Of a stretch of DNA of 64,000 nucleotides, positions 47,251 through 60,451 are shown piece after piece. Positions within the stretch are counted from its first letter, which is position 1, and every line of letters starts with the position of its first letter. Source of the stretch: Hofstenia miamia (Eukaryota; Xenacoelomorpha; Acoela); the NCBI GenBank assembly GCA_004352715.1, contig SCFE01000023.1:2428079-2492078 (forward strand), given 5' to 3'. Under the pieces are notes generated by a model. The model had not been told where the DNA came from, did no database searches, and saw only the letters and a program-made list of their open reading frames with translations. The position numbers were made by a program, and so were the translations under genes.

Positions 47251-50200
47251 CTATAGGATTATTTTCCAGCCAAAATATATATTTAACGATGTGATTTGCA
47301 AATGCTTATCATAATAGATTGCATAGCTGTATTTTGTAAAATATATTGATCTCTGTGTGTGAATCTAATTTAAGTGCTGACTTTTGAACCAAAATTTCAG
47401 TGTTAGATATGGCTGAAATTCCCCTGACACATGTAAATGGCCCATTTTATTCATTTTACTATCAACTACTAACTTTACATAGTAAAATAATTCCATAATA
47501 TATTTACTCACAATTTAATGACTTGAAAAAAATCTTTTCAAAAATTTTTAGTACTTATTGTGCTAAAGTAAATTCAATGATTTATGACACAATTGTTATG
47601 ACATTTGCTAAATCTAATTGATCTCTATCCAAGCGAGACATGGAGAAATAAGTGATAAGTAATGTAATATGGTAACTTTAGGATTAATTTATAAAGTTTT
47701 GTTCTTTCACATACATATGTATTTCATTATTGGTATTACGTTGTGCCTAGAATTTATTAATATATCATTGGACACTTATGACGTCTCACACATATAATAT
47801 AAGACACAATTGAGGGCATTAGCCTTTCATATGAGCTACTTAATTAATGCTTGAAATTTACACTGTGTACGGCTATGTAAGTGGAAAATATTTTGAAACA
47901 GACAATTGAAGCCATTGAAGTTTATTCTCTGTCATTAAATTTCGACTCTCACCTCCACTGTTCAAACTTCTAAATATGTCCATTATTTCTAAATATCTAA
48001 TGTATACATTTTCAACGTCGTATTAATTAATCTAAAAACCATTAGATATGCCAAATCCACTGATATTTATTGCGGTAATCCTAGTAGCATCCCAGTGATT
48101 CGATCTTGGAAAAACATGGAATTACTTCCATGTTCCACACTTAAACCACAGAAAACTTGTAAAGATTTGATTTACCAAGAAAATTGCAGAAACATTAAAG
48201 TTCTCCATGTTGAAATACACAGTTTTACCAATTTAAACTTTTCACTGAAAACATTCACTTATTAATGCAACAAATAATTATCAATTAGTCCTAATCAAAA
48301 AATGTATGTCAAAGAGATAAAATGGCAGCATTTTTGAAAAATATTATCAAATTGCAGGAAAATTGTATGTTAGTGCAAGACTTTCAATATAAAAAATTTA
48401 GGACAAAAATAAAATGCTTATTGTCAGGACAGTAATGTGCTGATCCCAGCGATATCACAATCGGAAATAGTTGAAGGCACAACATCATGGAATTCGTACA
48501 AAATACACGCATTCTAGGAAATATAAAACTAATACGAAGATAATTGTAACATCATTTATTTAAATTGTAATATTCAAATTAATGTAAGAATAATTTATGC
48601 AAAATTGCGGCACTGAGCTAGTATTGCCTGGAAACTAGTAAAACTCCATTTGATATTCTTGTATATGCTGCTTCTAAAAATTATTTTTAAATATAATCAA
48701 AGTAAAAATATTCAAATTTAATTTGTTATGCGCATTGTTGAAGAATATATACTAGGACATATTCAGCAATATTCATTGCATTTGATGTATGCACTTAACT
48801 GTTTTGAGTTAATATTTGATATTATTTTGCTAAATTGGATGTGTAATTTTGTGCACTATGTGTAGTACAGTTTTGTCTACTTTTTGTTAGTAGATAAATG
48901 AATTTCAAATAGTGCACCAAAGTAATATTGTGCGCAATACAGGCTTGTCCATGTTGCAAAAGTTTAGTCTTCCATTACACAAAATTTATTTTTTTTTCAA
49001 AATAAAACATGTAGTTACTAGGAGAATTACGATTTTTAATGTGGTTTATCCAAGACTTACCAAGTGTAAAACATCAAAAACATGCAGTTATAATTTTTTA
49101 AATGGTTTCTTTAAATTTGCAAATCACGGATAATATGAAACATGTATACAATTTGAACAGGGAAATTACAATAGAACTTATTTTTAGGTTGTTTTTTGTG
49201 CAGTTAATATTTGTTTTTATGCAGTTTTTTGCAGATGTGTTTATATGAATAATCGAAGCTATTCAGAAAACTACATAAACAAAATTGTAATAAACTAAGA
49301 ATTTTTCTGTCTCTCCTCAATAATTAGAAGACATTTTAAAAGTGTAATTATATATAATAGTAATAAATGAAACGTACAAATGTCAATTAATGGACATCTG
49401 CAATATGAATAAATATAACTTATTTAAAATATTTTCCTCCACTAATAAAACTGTGATCCAGGTATTTGAGTATGGTATCTTTGTCTTTAAATCAAGTATT
49501 TCCATGTGCATGGCAATTTCGGAGTAATTTTAATATATCTAAGTGATGTTATACGTTAAGAATGTTCTGATTCCAATGTGGTCTTTGAAATTGGATATGC
49601 ATGGTCATCGTTGGGCAATAACTTAGTGCGCGGCATTTTATTGTTATTTGCACAAATCCTGTTCATATGCAATAAAATAAATTGTTTTGTAAAATATGGC
49701 ATATACATAGAATAAAATACAAATAATCTTTTGCGTTTGAGTAAGGACAAAATTGTCCCAAATTAATACAAACATATCTATTGCCGGCTTTAAGCCCTCT
49801 TTTCATATACATTGACTAAGCAGATTGACTTATAAGCTAGCCTGTCCTGAGGAAAGTGACATGGTAGTTCCGCAAGCGAAAATGAACATTTCATTTATTA
49901 ATAACATCCATGGTAGAATGTTACATCACCGTCGTTTGTAACTTTTGGAACTTAGGAATGCATTCATTAGTCAAAACATACAGCCTCTCTCTTGCTGCCA
50001 AATTCGAATATTACACAGAAAAGTGGATTAGGTTTCACAACTACAAAACAATTGTAATAGAAAGTTGTGGAAATACAATTTCGAAAAAACATACTGTTGA
50101 AAATGTTTAAACCACCCAAAATATAGTTGAATAAAGATTAATTTTTTAAAAACAGTCACTAACCTGCTTTAAAATAACCAAAATTATTCTGAATCATACA

Positions 50201-51099
50201 AAACAAAGCGAATACTACGACAAGATTTGGTTAATCTCAATTGACATTGGTTAAATAATACCCTGATACAGCAAAAGCAATACTAGCTCCCATGCGTAAA
50301 TATGGAAATTAGCGTCCAAAATGTCAGATATTTTAAAGACCCGTTTTTGATATTTAACATTCAATACTAGTTTTGGTCCCAACCCTGTATGTGCATACAT
50401 ACATTTTTTAGTATTTAATGACACCGCAATTTTATATTATCTAAAGAAAGTTTCTGATGCATAAATAAGTTTACTGCATGAATTTTTCCACATTTCATCG
50501 CAATGCCTATATAATTTTAAATAATTAAATTTTAATTCAATATTAAGCAGAACTGAGCTGAGATTAACTGAAATAATTACTAGATATGATATTGAAATAG
50601 CCTTGGCTGGGGCTGATCAAAAACATTACAAAATTCTTTTGTGTGTACCTTAGCAGTTTCATCCAAGACCTTGTCTAAACTGAATTGTAATTTCTGTTTA
50701 GATTGTAGTCAATATGACGAACCACTAGATTTAATGGAATATTTCACGTTTGTGATACAGTTAGATCTCATACACTCTTTGTAAATTTCACAATCCATGA
50801 TCCACCATTTGCACAGAACTGAGGTAGGGAAATCTTGAAGACAGTCAAGAACTTGAACGTCATTCTCCTAAAAATACTCTTTTTGACAAACCTGAATGTG
50901 CAAGGCTGTTTTTCGGCTGGAAAATTGATCTGTGCTAAATAACTGGAACTACTTTTGCTGCAGACATTCCATGTATGACTGACTTGATAGTAATTTTTAA
51001 AAATCATAGTGTTGATTTGTGACTAGTGCAGAACACTGCCTCAACAATTACTTCAAAATCAGGAACTGGCCTAAAGAATGTTGACCCAGTGCTATTTAA
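47251..51099. other. Gene-free interval
   Basis: AT-rich with scattered short frames, none with recognisable domains. Possible UTR or introns of the neighbouring membrane-protein gene. Confidence 0.5.
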
Positions 51100-51529
51100 G
51101 TAGGGGCCGTGGCATCAGAAAAACTGCACTCGGTTTGGTATGCGAACATACTGTGGTATTTGGTTCGGTATTTCACAAAAACAGCGAAACACAAAAATTC
51201 AATTAGAATAGACAAATTTTATTTGAACAAGAGCAGTTTTTTTGTAATGAAGCATTCAGATGCAGATCCCAAATGCTCGATGCTGGTATTAGAAGGTAAT
51301 ACACACATATATCTTTGCGCCAGCTTGGAAATGTGCAGAAACTTCTTCTGGTGGTCCCAGAGAACTTCAATATAATTTTGTAAGGTTCAATGACATTAAC
51401 ACTTCCGCTAAATATTGCTCAATTTCACTTTTTTGGTTTTTGCATCAGAAGACAGCTGTTTGCTCAAAAAATCTAATAGTGACGATCCAGAAGGCTGCTT
51501 AGTTATTCTCTCCAAGGACACTGATGTTT
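51100..51529 (+). pseudogene. Weak remnant of a repeat-encoded protein
   Basis: Near 51,450-51,545 the frame ASEDSCLL then DDPEGCLVILSKDTDVFTL resembles the EEADTR / DTDV(L/F)xLL block common in repeat-derived proteins of cnidarians and other invertebrates. The preceding 88-codon frame (51,109-51,375) is unrecognised. It abuts the second Polinton relic. Confidence 0.3.
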
Positions 51530-52779
51530 TCACTCTTTTTTCTACATGTACTAGTTAATATGTTTGATAAATTAATAATAAATAGACAGGAAAACAAAAA
51601 TGATTAATTATTAGCTACAATGGTTTCACAACAAATTTCTTAAATTTACAATGATTATTATTAGTAAATGGAGATAATAATATACCTCGTGGAGTGTTCA
51701 TTTGGCGTACAAATTTATAGTAGTCTTTTATACAGTCTGTAGAATTTTCATAGTTTTGTGGATATCAATAACCATAATCAAGTAAATTTTCCACAGGTTG
51801 AGAAATTAAATGACTTAAAAACGCACAGTTCATTCTAACACATGCCCAAAAAGCTGTTTCCTTTCTACACAATAAATTCAGAGATTCAATAAAAGTCATC
51901 ATTTGTGCATTTGTTAGGTTTCCTTCTGTAAATGCAATGTGATGGAAATTGCGTTTGTACTAGTTGAAAGCTTTCTGAATGTTGTGTGGGAGACAGGAAA
52001 ACATTTCCTTTGAATGTCTTACTGTGATTACATATAATTTTTTATCCAATAAAATTAACATTTCTTTAATATAGTAAATGCTGTTGCAACCATTTCCACG
52101 TACTTTGAAAAACACATTAGATTTCATTGGTTTTATAAATATTCTATTGTTCAACTGTCAAAAATGTATCCAATCGTAAAGATTCATATCTCCCAAACAT
52201 GAAATCCCTTTACAATTAAATAACACTTTCTAATCATATAAACTAGAATTTTTCACAAGTTGGAAATCAGTCTCAATTATTACATGTTTTTCCCAATTTA
52301 TACAATTATGTAAATGAAAGATGCTACAAAACTAAAATGTTAATAAAGTAAAATGATTTATCTATCACCGTCTCTGGTGAAAATGAAATAAATATATTTT
52401 CAATACGTATTTCTTTTTGAATTCAAGAATAAAATATTTGCAAGTAGGAATTTTTGTATGAAATGTTTCAAGATTGTTGATAACATGTTTTGTTATTAAT
52501 GTCGGAAATTGGTTGTTAGTATTTATTGGTACACATATATACAAAACGCTTAAAAATATAAATTTTATATTATAAGAAACTGCTTACATTTTAAAATTTT
52601 ATTGGTGTCTTTTATATTAAGAATTAAATTTAACAATTGACATTCAAATTTAGCATGAGGGAAGAATGATTGAAATAATGTATTCGCTAGTTTAGTAAAT
52701 TTAATAATACTATTTATTATACAATGAGAATGTAGAAATGATTTGTACGTGTTTCATTAATGATAGATGTCTAGAGATA
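51530..52779 (-). repeat. Left arm of a large inverted repeat (second Polinton relic)
   Basis: Near-identical reverse complement of 57,896-59,130. It carries one copy of the 180-codon ORF relic and the segment shared with 21,228-21,395. The outer part homologous to the Polinton tip, promoter and 173-aa gene is missing on this side. Confidence 0.85.
51615..52154 (-). pseudogene. 180-codon viral-type ORF relic, two in-frame stops (left arm copy)
   Basis: From 52,154 the frame reads through NRIFIKPMKSNVFFKV and ITVRHSKEMFSCLPHNIQ to a TAG, then continues with HIAFTEGNLTNAQMMTFIES, CRKETAFWACVRMNCAFLSH and a TGA after DYGY, ending KFKKFVVKPL. Both stops occur at identical places in the other arm. 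The frame opens with TTG just after a TGA, so the original start is lost. An upstream MNFYDWIHF in another frame may be its N-terminus. Family unknown. The gene would point outward, toward the end of the element. Confidence 0.55.
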
Positions 52780-53109
52780 TAGGGTGTCCAGGATTTTATG
52801 GCAAAAACAAAATGCCTGTAATTTCAAAAAAATCAATTTAATAAAACATTTTCGAATTCCTTCTATTTCTTGAATGAGGGGGATTTATTTCAGCTTTGTA
52901 GTTTCGACTAATTATGAACAATATATTTTTATTTAAAAAACCCAGCCATTTTTTACGCATCAATGATCAATAAAGCAAAAATGACATATCTTAACTGAAA
53001 TATTTTTTTATCATTAATGATTCAATTTTAAGTGAATTGATACAATGATCAAGGAACGTATCATCATCCTTTCTAAGACATAAGTGTCATCTTCTGATGA
53101 TTGATTCAA

Positions 53110-53480
53110 CAGCCGACCTGTAGAAGTCTTGTGGAATTTCACTCACAGTAATCATGATGACATTGTTGAAATTTTGTATGTCATCAAAGTTTCGACCATG
53201 TATTCTGCTATTGAGGTAACCCCAGAAATCAAAATCAACTGGTGAAAGATTGGGTGAATACACCGCCCATACAAATTCCCTCTGTGTGAAATTGTCTGTT
53301 CAAGAAACTTTGAGTTGAGAAACTGGAGAGCTTGATGCACAGTATGTTGCCTCGCTCCATCCTACTGGAATATTGTTGATGACAATTTTCGCCTTGTTTT
53401 GAGCTGAGGAATTAAGTAATCAGTCAACATGCATGATCGTAAACCTGAGTGGTTATTAAGGTTGGAATGCAAATGTTTGA
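53110..53480 (-). pseudogene. Mariner transposase C-terminal part (copy 1)
   Basis: The catalytic block reads QHT...QALQFLNSKFLE and then, after a frameshift, SPNLSPVDFDFWGYLNSRI followed by GRNFDD and IPQDFYRS. This is the expected SPDLxPxDFFLWG..K..vYG pattern with Asp-to-Asn in SPN. Confidence 0.7.
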
Positions 53481-54731
53481 TATTACTGTCATTTTAAACG
53501 GTAGTAAATATATGGTCCTCTTTAAATAAAAAAATATTGCTAATAATTAGTCGTAACCATAAAGCTGAAATGAAAAAAGTAAATCCCCTTCATTCAAGAA
53601 GTAGAAGGAATTTGAAAATGTTTATATAAATTGATTTTTTTACACCCTATAGTATCACATCCATATTTATATGGAAAGTCATTGGTTCGATTCCAATCTG
53701 TTCGTTAGAAAATAATACTATTCAAAACAAAATATACTATATTTGATTTATTGATTGAATTGAAGATTTGGTGGTATTCAAACCCATAAAATTCCGTGCA
53801 TATGTAGCAAAGGCTGTGTTATTTACCCTACGAATCTAATGAACGCTATAAAAAACTGCATGGTCGAATTTGACGTGTGCGGGAATTGAATGGGTTATAC
53901 TGACATAATTGTATGAATTTATCATATGAATATGTATTTGACAGGTGATAAATGAGCTGACCACATTAGATAAAGGGTATTTATGGCAATATGGATGAAA
54001 AAATCTAAAATATTAGCTTTACTTGATTTTGAATGATAAATAATTGTAATATATATGAATCCATGAGTACCATTGAACACAATTTAGTGCATTTCAAGGA
54101 TTAGAAATTGATTTGGTGCGTGTGTGGTACATGTAGTGTGAAAATCCCTAATTCGATATATTTTATCTGTCAACATAAACTATATTTGCAATTGCGTATT
54201 TTCAAAATTGCTATTAACATTAAAAATGATGAGATGCTCGTTCAATGTAATAATTGAACTTACGAAATTTGAAAATATTTATTACACACATTTCGGATAT
54301 AAAAATTCAATAGAATTTTAAACAAAAACTTTTCATTTTACTTATTAAGGTTTGGAACTGCACAACTCACACCAGGAGAGAATACGCCTGTGTAATGGTC
54401 CAAAATTTTAAGAAAATCTGCGGGTTATTCAGAAGTAATGACTTTGGACTATTTAATGAAAGATTTAGATGCGGTCGAATACATGACAAATGTAGCTATA
54501 CATTTTTAAAGCCAGAATAATTCACTTAATCCAAAAATTTTTCGTTGCGGGTTTGGAATAAAGGTCTAATTTCTTATGTATGAGTTTCAGTTTTTTTCAA
54601 AAAAAAATTTAAGCAGTATCCAGAGCCCTCTGCCATAGTATCTAGCGCCCTTATATATATATATATATATATATANNNNNNAAAGCGTTAAGAATCAAAA
54701 ACAATATCTGAGATATAATTATAAAAATAGC

Positions 54732-55025
54732 TTACCAAAAAGTTTCGACCATGTATTCTGCTATTGAGGTAACCCCAGAAATCAAAATCAACTGGTGAAA
54801 GATTGGGTGAATACACCGCCCATACAAATTCCCTCTGCGTGAAATTGCCCGTTCAAGAAACTTCGAGTTGAGAAGCTGGAGAGTTTGATGCGCAGTATGT
54901 TGCCTCGCTCCATCTTCCTGGAATATTGTTGATGACAATTTTCGCCTTGTTTTGAGCTGAGGAATTAAGTAATCAGTCAACATGCATGATCGTAAACCTG
55001 AGTGGTTATTAAGGTTGGAATGCAA
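54732..55025 (-). pseudogene. Mariner transposase C-terminal part (copy 2)
   Basis: 97-codon frame with FQEDGARQHTAHQTLQLL (second catalytic Asp block) and FLERAISRRGNL. The remaining catalytic block is in another frame, as in copy 1. Confidence 0.75.
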
Positions 55026-55310
55026 ATGTTTGATATTACTGTCATTTTAAATGGTAGTAAATATATGGTCCTCTTTAAATAAAAAAATATTGTTAATAAT
55101 TAGTCGTAACCATAAAGCTGAAATGAAAAAAGTAAATCCCCTTCATTCAAGAAATAGAAGGAATTTGAAAATGTTTATATAAATTGATTTTTTTGAAATT
55201 ACAGGCATTTTGTTTTTGCCATAAAATGCTGGACACCCTATACATCTCATCAACTAAGTTAAATAAGTGTAATATTAGATGCATGTTTTGTATAATAATA
55301 TAATTAGGGT

Positions 55311-57831
55311 GGATTATGAATTTTCCATGTCTATAGACTTACATTTTTTTTCGACGTCAATCCTTTGTTTCAGTACTGATATACATTTAATTTTTCAATA
55401 TGTATGCCAGAAATCAACCAATAAAATTAGTTAAAAACATTGTAAATAAACTGAATATTGTGTTAAAATTTTAGATAGTTTTTCATCATTGAACAAAATG
55501 AAAATTTCATGATGGTATTAATATAAACTTTCAAGATCAAGTAAGAAAAACATACATACATATAAATACGACTAATCTTTGTTATAAATTCAGATTTTAT
55601 TTTCGTATTTTAAAATATGAATGGTTTTGTTATTTAATATCACATATAAATATAAATTTTAAGACATTCTGCAAATCAATGATTGTTAAAGTACTTGAAG
55701 TTGTATCATAGCTTTTGAATTTTAAAATAAAAACTTTATACTTATTGANATCTTTTCGTCATAGACATTTAACAAAATCCAAATTTTATGACAGTTTTAA
55801 TATAAACTTTAAAAAACACTTAAATTCGATAATTTCTAGTTGTATATTCAGAGTTTTTTGTATTTCGAAGCGTTAATGGTTTTGTTTTTTATGTGCTTTA
55901 TTTAATATTGCATGTAAATACCCATCTTAAGGCATTCTACAAATTACATTATGTAGTTGAACGATAAATTTTACTATTTGCTGAAAAGATTACGCAATAT
56001 ATAGAATACACATTAATAAAAATCATTTGACAAGATGATTTCTACTGTTAATTTATATCCTCCTGTACATAAAGATAATTCTTCCAACATTTAAGTTTGT
56101 AATAAATGAAAGTTATGTATGAATGTACTGACAAACTTTGCAGAGAAACATTTTTAATGAATGGTTTTGTTATTTAATATCACATATAAATATAAATTTT
56201 AAGACATTCTGCAAATCAATGATTGTTAAAGTACTTGAAGTTGTATCATAGCTTTTGAATTTTAAAATAAAAACTTTATACTTATTGAGAAAGTGTTAAC
56301 ATTCACATTTTTCTTCAGTCAATGAGTAAATTTTGGTAATTGCAAATGAATACATAACGCCATTTAGAAACGAATCAATTACATGTCATGAAATACAAAA
56401 CACATAGTCGTACATTATAAAAACACAACAGCAATCGTTAAATGATTTAAACTACATTTTGTACATTAGGTATTAAAACAACTTAGGAGCACTTTCTAAA
56501 TATAGAAATAAATTGCGTAAATTACAATTATCAGAAACTGATAAAATAGAGTTTCTAAGGCATATTATTGGAGAAAATGCCAATATATAATGGATTTCCA
56601 AGTATTTTTCTACTACTTGAGAGTCTAAAATTTTCATTTTCCTTTGGTGATTTGTTTTGTCTTTTTGAACAAAATTACTTGCCTTTGGGAATATTTAATT
56701 TTCCTTGTGGTGATTTTTTTGTCTTTTCGAGCAAGGATATTAAACGTGTACAAACATTATGAAATTTTTATATTATTTTGTAATCACATGAGACAAAGTT
56801 AGTAATATTAACTTTTTAAAATACAAAAATAACTTACATTATTGAATGAATTCAACCGTCACCACTTGAATCTTTGTAAAAACTGAATAATGTGTCAAAA
56901 TGAAGACATCTTTTCGTCATAGACATTTAACAAAATCCAAATTTTATGACAGTTTTAGTATAAACTTTAAAAAACGAGAAAGAAAAACGTACATACACTT
57001 AAATTCGATATTTCCTTGTTGTATATTCAGAGTTTTTTGTATTTCGAAGTGTTAATAGTTTCGTTTTTATGAATTTTATTTAATATCGCACGTAAATACC
57101 CATTTTAAGGCATTCTACAAATTACATTATGTAGTTGAAAGATAAATTTTACTATTTGCTGAAAAGATTACGCAATATATAGAATACACTTAATAAACAT
57201 TATTTGACAAGATGATTTCTACTGCTAATTTATATCCTACTGTACATAAAGATAATTCTTCCAACATTTAAGTTTGTAATAAATGAAAGTTATGTATGAA
57301 TGTACTGACAAACTTTGCAGAGAAACATTTTTAACTTGTAAAGACACTCATGTTCAGACTTTTATTAAATGTTTATGAAAGTTATATGTATATATGGATA
57401 AATATAACTTTTGTATATATACATACAATATAAGTTCTGTTAAATATAAAACAATTTCTGGGTAATAACAAGAATTTATGAAATTTAATACTAATGCTAT
57501 TATTCAGTGTACATAACAAGTTCATTAACAAAAAATATATGATTATTTCAATATACTAATCCATTCAATGGTCTAAAACTACAAACGTACACTTTAAAAT
57601 TATTTATAGTTTGGCTATGTAATAAATGGATATTCACATCTTTAAACCATCCCTCCTCATTATTCATGAATTATATGTGGGCAATGACTCATCAACTAGC
57701 ACACATCAATAAATTTCTATACATGTATGCAAATGCTTTTTGCTGAAATTGCAAAAGCAAGTTTCAGCAAAAATTTTTTTGTGACTGATTGCTTTGTAAT
57801 CTGACACCAAAAAAAGCGTTCGAAAGTGTTT
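55311..57831. repeat. Non-coding core of the second relic with direct duplications and one N
   Basis: Block X (about 55,613-55,748) recurs at 56,160-56,290, and block Y (55,750-56,160) recurs at about 56,905-57,345. The N at 55,749 is at the X/Y join. The pattern resembles unresolved overlap of assembly pieces. A 64-codon frame at 56,568-56,762 has two FGDLF/CGDFF-like repeats but no recognised family. Confidence 0.6.
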
Positions 57832-57895
57832 TATTAAATTGATTTTTTTGAAATTATAGGCATTGTGTTTTTGCCATAAAATCCTGGACACCCTA
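57832..57895. mobile_element. Solo mariner end
   Basis: Sixty-four bp matching the right end of the mariner (GGCATTGTGTTTTTGCCATA ... GGACACCCTA) at exactly the site where the left arm has its mariner end. This suggests the inverted duplication happened after the mariner inserted. Confidence 0.75.
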
Positions 57896-59130
57896 TATCT
57901 CTAGAAATCTATTTATATCTCTAGAAATCTATTATTAATGAAACATGTACAAATCATTTCTACATTCTCATTGTATAATAAATAGTATTATTAAATTTAC
58001 TAAACTAGTGAATACATTATTTCAATAATTCTTCCCTCATGCTAAATTTGAATGTCAATTGTTAAATTTAATTCTTAATATAAAAGACACCAACAAAATT
58101 TTAAAATGTAAGCAGTTTCTTATAAAATAAAATTTATATTTTTAAACGTTTTGTATATATGTGTACCAATAAACACTAACAACCAATTTACGACATTAAT
58201 AACAAAACATGTTATCAACAATCTTGAAACATTTCATACAAAAATTCCTACTTGCAAATATTTTATTCTTGAATTCAACAAGAAATACGTATTGAAAATA
58301 TATTTATTTCATTTTTACCAGAGACGGTGATAGATAAATCATTTTACTTTATTAACATTTTAGTTTTGTAGCATCTTTCATTTACATAATTGTATAAATT
58401 GGGAAAAACATGTAATAATTGAGATTGTTTTCCAACTTGTGAAAAATTCTAGTTTATATGATTTGAAAGTGTTACTTAATTGTAAAGGGATTTCATGTTT
58501 GGGAGATATGAATTTTTACGATTGGATACATTTTTGACAGTTGAACAATAGAATATTTATAAAACCAATGAAATCTAATGTGTTTTTCAAAGTATGTGGA
58601 AATGGTTACAACAGCATTTACTATATTAAAGAAATGTTAATTTTATTGGATGAAAAATTATATGTAATCACAGTAAGACATTCAAAGGAAATGTTTTCCT
58701 GTCTCCCACACAACATTCAGAAAGCTTTCAACTAGTACAAACGCAATTTCCATCACATTGCATTTACAGAAGGAAACCTAACAAATGCACAAATGATGAC
58801 TTTTATTGAATCTCTGAATTTATTGTGTAGAAAGGAAACAGCTTTTTGGGCATGTGTTAGAATGAACTGTGCATTTTTAAGTCATTTAATTTCTCAACCT
58901 GTGGAAAATTTACTTGATTATGGTTATTGATATCCACAAAACTATGAAAATTCTACAGACTGTATAAAAGACTACTATAAATTTGTACGCCAAATGAACA
59001 CTCCACGAGGTATATTATTATCTTCATTTACTAATAATAATCATTGTAAATTTAAGAAATTTATTTTGAAACCATTGTAGCTAATAATTAGTTTTCCTGT
59101 CTATTATTAATTTATCATACATATTAACTT
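57896..59130 (+). repeat. Right arm of the large inverted repeat (second Polinton relic)
   Basis: Inverse copy of 51,530-52,779. It continues outward into the Polinton promoter/gene block at 59,171-59,745, so this arm keeps more of the original element end than the left one. Confidence 0.85.
58541..59080 (+). pseudogene. 180-codon viral-type ORF relic, two in-frame stops (right arm copy)
   Basis: Same length and same two stops as 51,615-52,154, with only a few amino-acid differences (for example VCGNGYN versus VRGNGCN). It is convergent with the damaged 173-aa gene on its right. Identical stops mean the gene was already dead before duplication, or that both arms derive from a single template. 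Confidence 0.55.
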
Positions 59131-59170
59131 GTACATGTAGAAAAAGTGTGAAAGCAAAACTATACATTTT

Positions 59171-59601
59171 CTATTTACTAAACTGTAATACAATACGTTT
59201 TGCAATAGCATTGTTTCCAATCCCCATGTCATCTTTGCAGAAAAGTTTTTTTATTGATCAAAACCTTGTAATTTTCACTGACGTAGCATTTAGGCAGAAA
59301 ATAGTAAACACCATTGTTGAGTTGAAAAAATGCTTTGTGATGACTGGGAATTGACATCATTTAAACATTGTAAAACATTGTTGTCTTCACTAGTGTTGGA
59401 GATTGGGAAGACAATTGCATTATTATTGACTACAGGACGTCCTCACTTGTGTTGATTCTTTCATTTTTCTTTTACAGTTGCAGGAGGAGGGGCCATCATC
59501 TCTTGTGTTAGAACATTATAGTTGGAGGCTGGTGGTGGAGTTGTACATAACTCATCAAATAGATTGCCAAGTGAACTAGATGCTATGGTTTCAACAGACA
59601 T
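59171..59601 (-). pseudogene. Degenerate copy of the Polinton inverted-repeat gene
   Basis: Start, first ~25 codons (through the PPP region), the EMM-PPP segment and the C-terminal region homologous to 19,976-20,497 are recognisable, but the length is not a multiple of three and internal indels break the frame. Upstream, the TATA box is kept at 59,663-59,671 and the CRE is mutated. The outer tip of the inverted repeat is missing beyond about 59,745. Confidence 0.7.
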
Positions 59602-59745
59602 TGCCATAAGAAAAATGAATTTGTGTAGAAGAAAAATAATGATTTTATCTGATGATTTGGGTGAATATATAGATTGAGTTGTTTAATCTGTCAACACATC
59701 ATGACATTACTAAAACACCCTCGGCAATTTCCATTTCCAATGTAA

Positions 59746-60451
59746 AATAAGTATGTAAACTAAATTAATGTGGTATTTCCAATGTCATATATGTTAATAA
59801 AAAAACAAGTATGTAAAATAAGTATGTAAACTAAATTAAGCCACATATATAAGTGAGTCACAGACATTAACAAAATTCAAGTATGAAGTATGTAAAGAAA
59901 ATAAAACATGTAAGCTAAGTTATTCCATGTAAAGAAGCAAGTAAAAAAATTGATTACATTTTAAACAATAGACTGCAAACAAATCTAATCTCATGGGATT
60001 TTTGACTTATTAATTATGTAATTCCAAAAACGTATATGAATAGAAAATTGGTTACATTTAAACAATAGACTACAAACAAATGTGTTTGCCAACAAATATT
60101 ATAACAAAAGAGAATATGTTCCAATGACGTCAAAGATACACAGACGGCCAAAGTATACAATTACATAACATATATGCTCACTGGGATCAAAGGTAAAAAA
60201 TATCCACGAAATGGACTCAGGTATTAATACTGAGTTATATTGATGTGAAATTTGCGAGAAGACAAAAGTGCGCTCTGGAAGAAAAAATCCAGGTACAGCA
60301 GGTTGAATTAATTCACGGATTCCCTCTCCATCTACAACATTGACATGTCTAAAGGTTAACAGTTAATATTCAATATAATAATTAAACCTAAAAATAGCGT
60401 TACCTGAAGTCCTTAGTGATACATTTCACGATATGCTGTGAAATATGGTCT
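59746..60451. repeat. Non-coding with AAGTATGTAAACTAAATTA tandem-like repeats
   Basis: Between 59,745 and 60,075 the words AAGTATGTAAACTAAATTA and ACAATAGACT(G/A)CAAACAAAT recur two or three times. No gene. Confidence 0.6.

Larger units (their letters stand above)
52780..55240 (-). mobile_element. Mariner/IS630-type transposon inserted at TA in the Polinton relic
   Basis: Tips TAGGGTGTCCAGG and its complement CC(A/T)GGACACCCTA, with inverted arms of roughly 150 bp. A duplicated TA flanks it at 52,778-52,779 and 55,241-55,242. The empty site GAGATACATCTC is preserved at 21,3xx in the first element, proving the insertion. The transposase is broken, and part of the 3' half is present twice as a direct repeat (53,184-53,650 and 54,741-55,200). 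The second unit is reached through an AT tract with 6 N at 54,676. Confidence 0.85.

Noticed and set aside
51109-51375. 88-codon plus-strand frame as a host gene
   Set aside because: No domain and directly beside a repeat-type DTDV block; treated as part of a transposon remnant.
53684-53694. GGTTCGATTCC, a perfect tRNA B-box with a paired T-arm
   Set aside because: No matching acceptor 5' strand, D-arm or A-box within tRNA distance; at most a tRNA-derived remnant.
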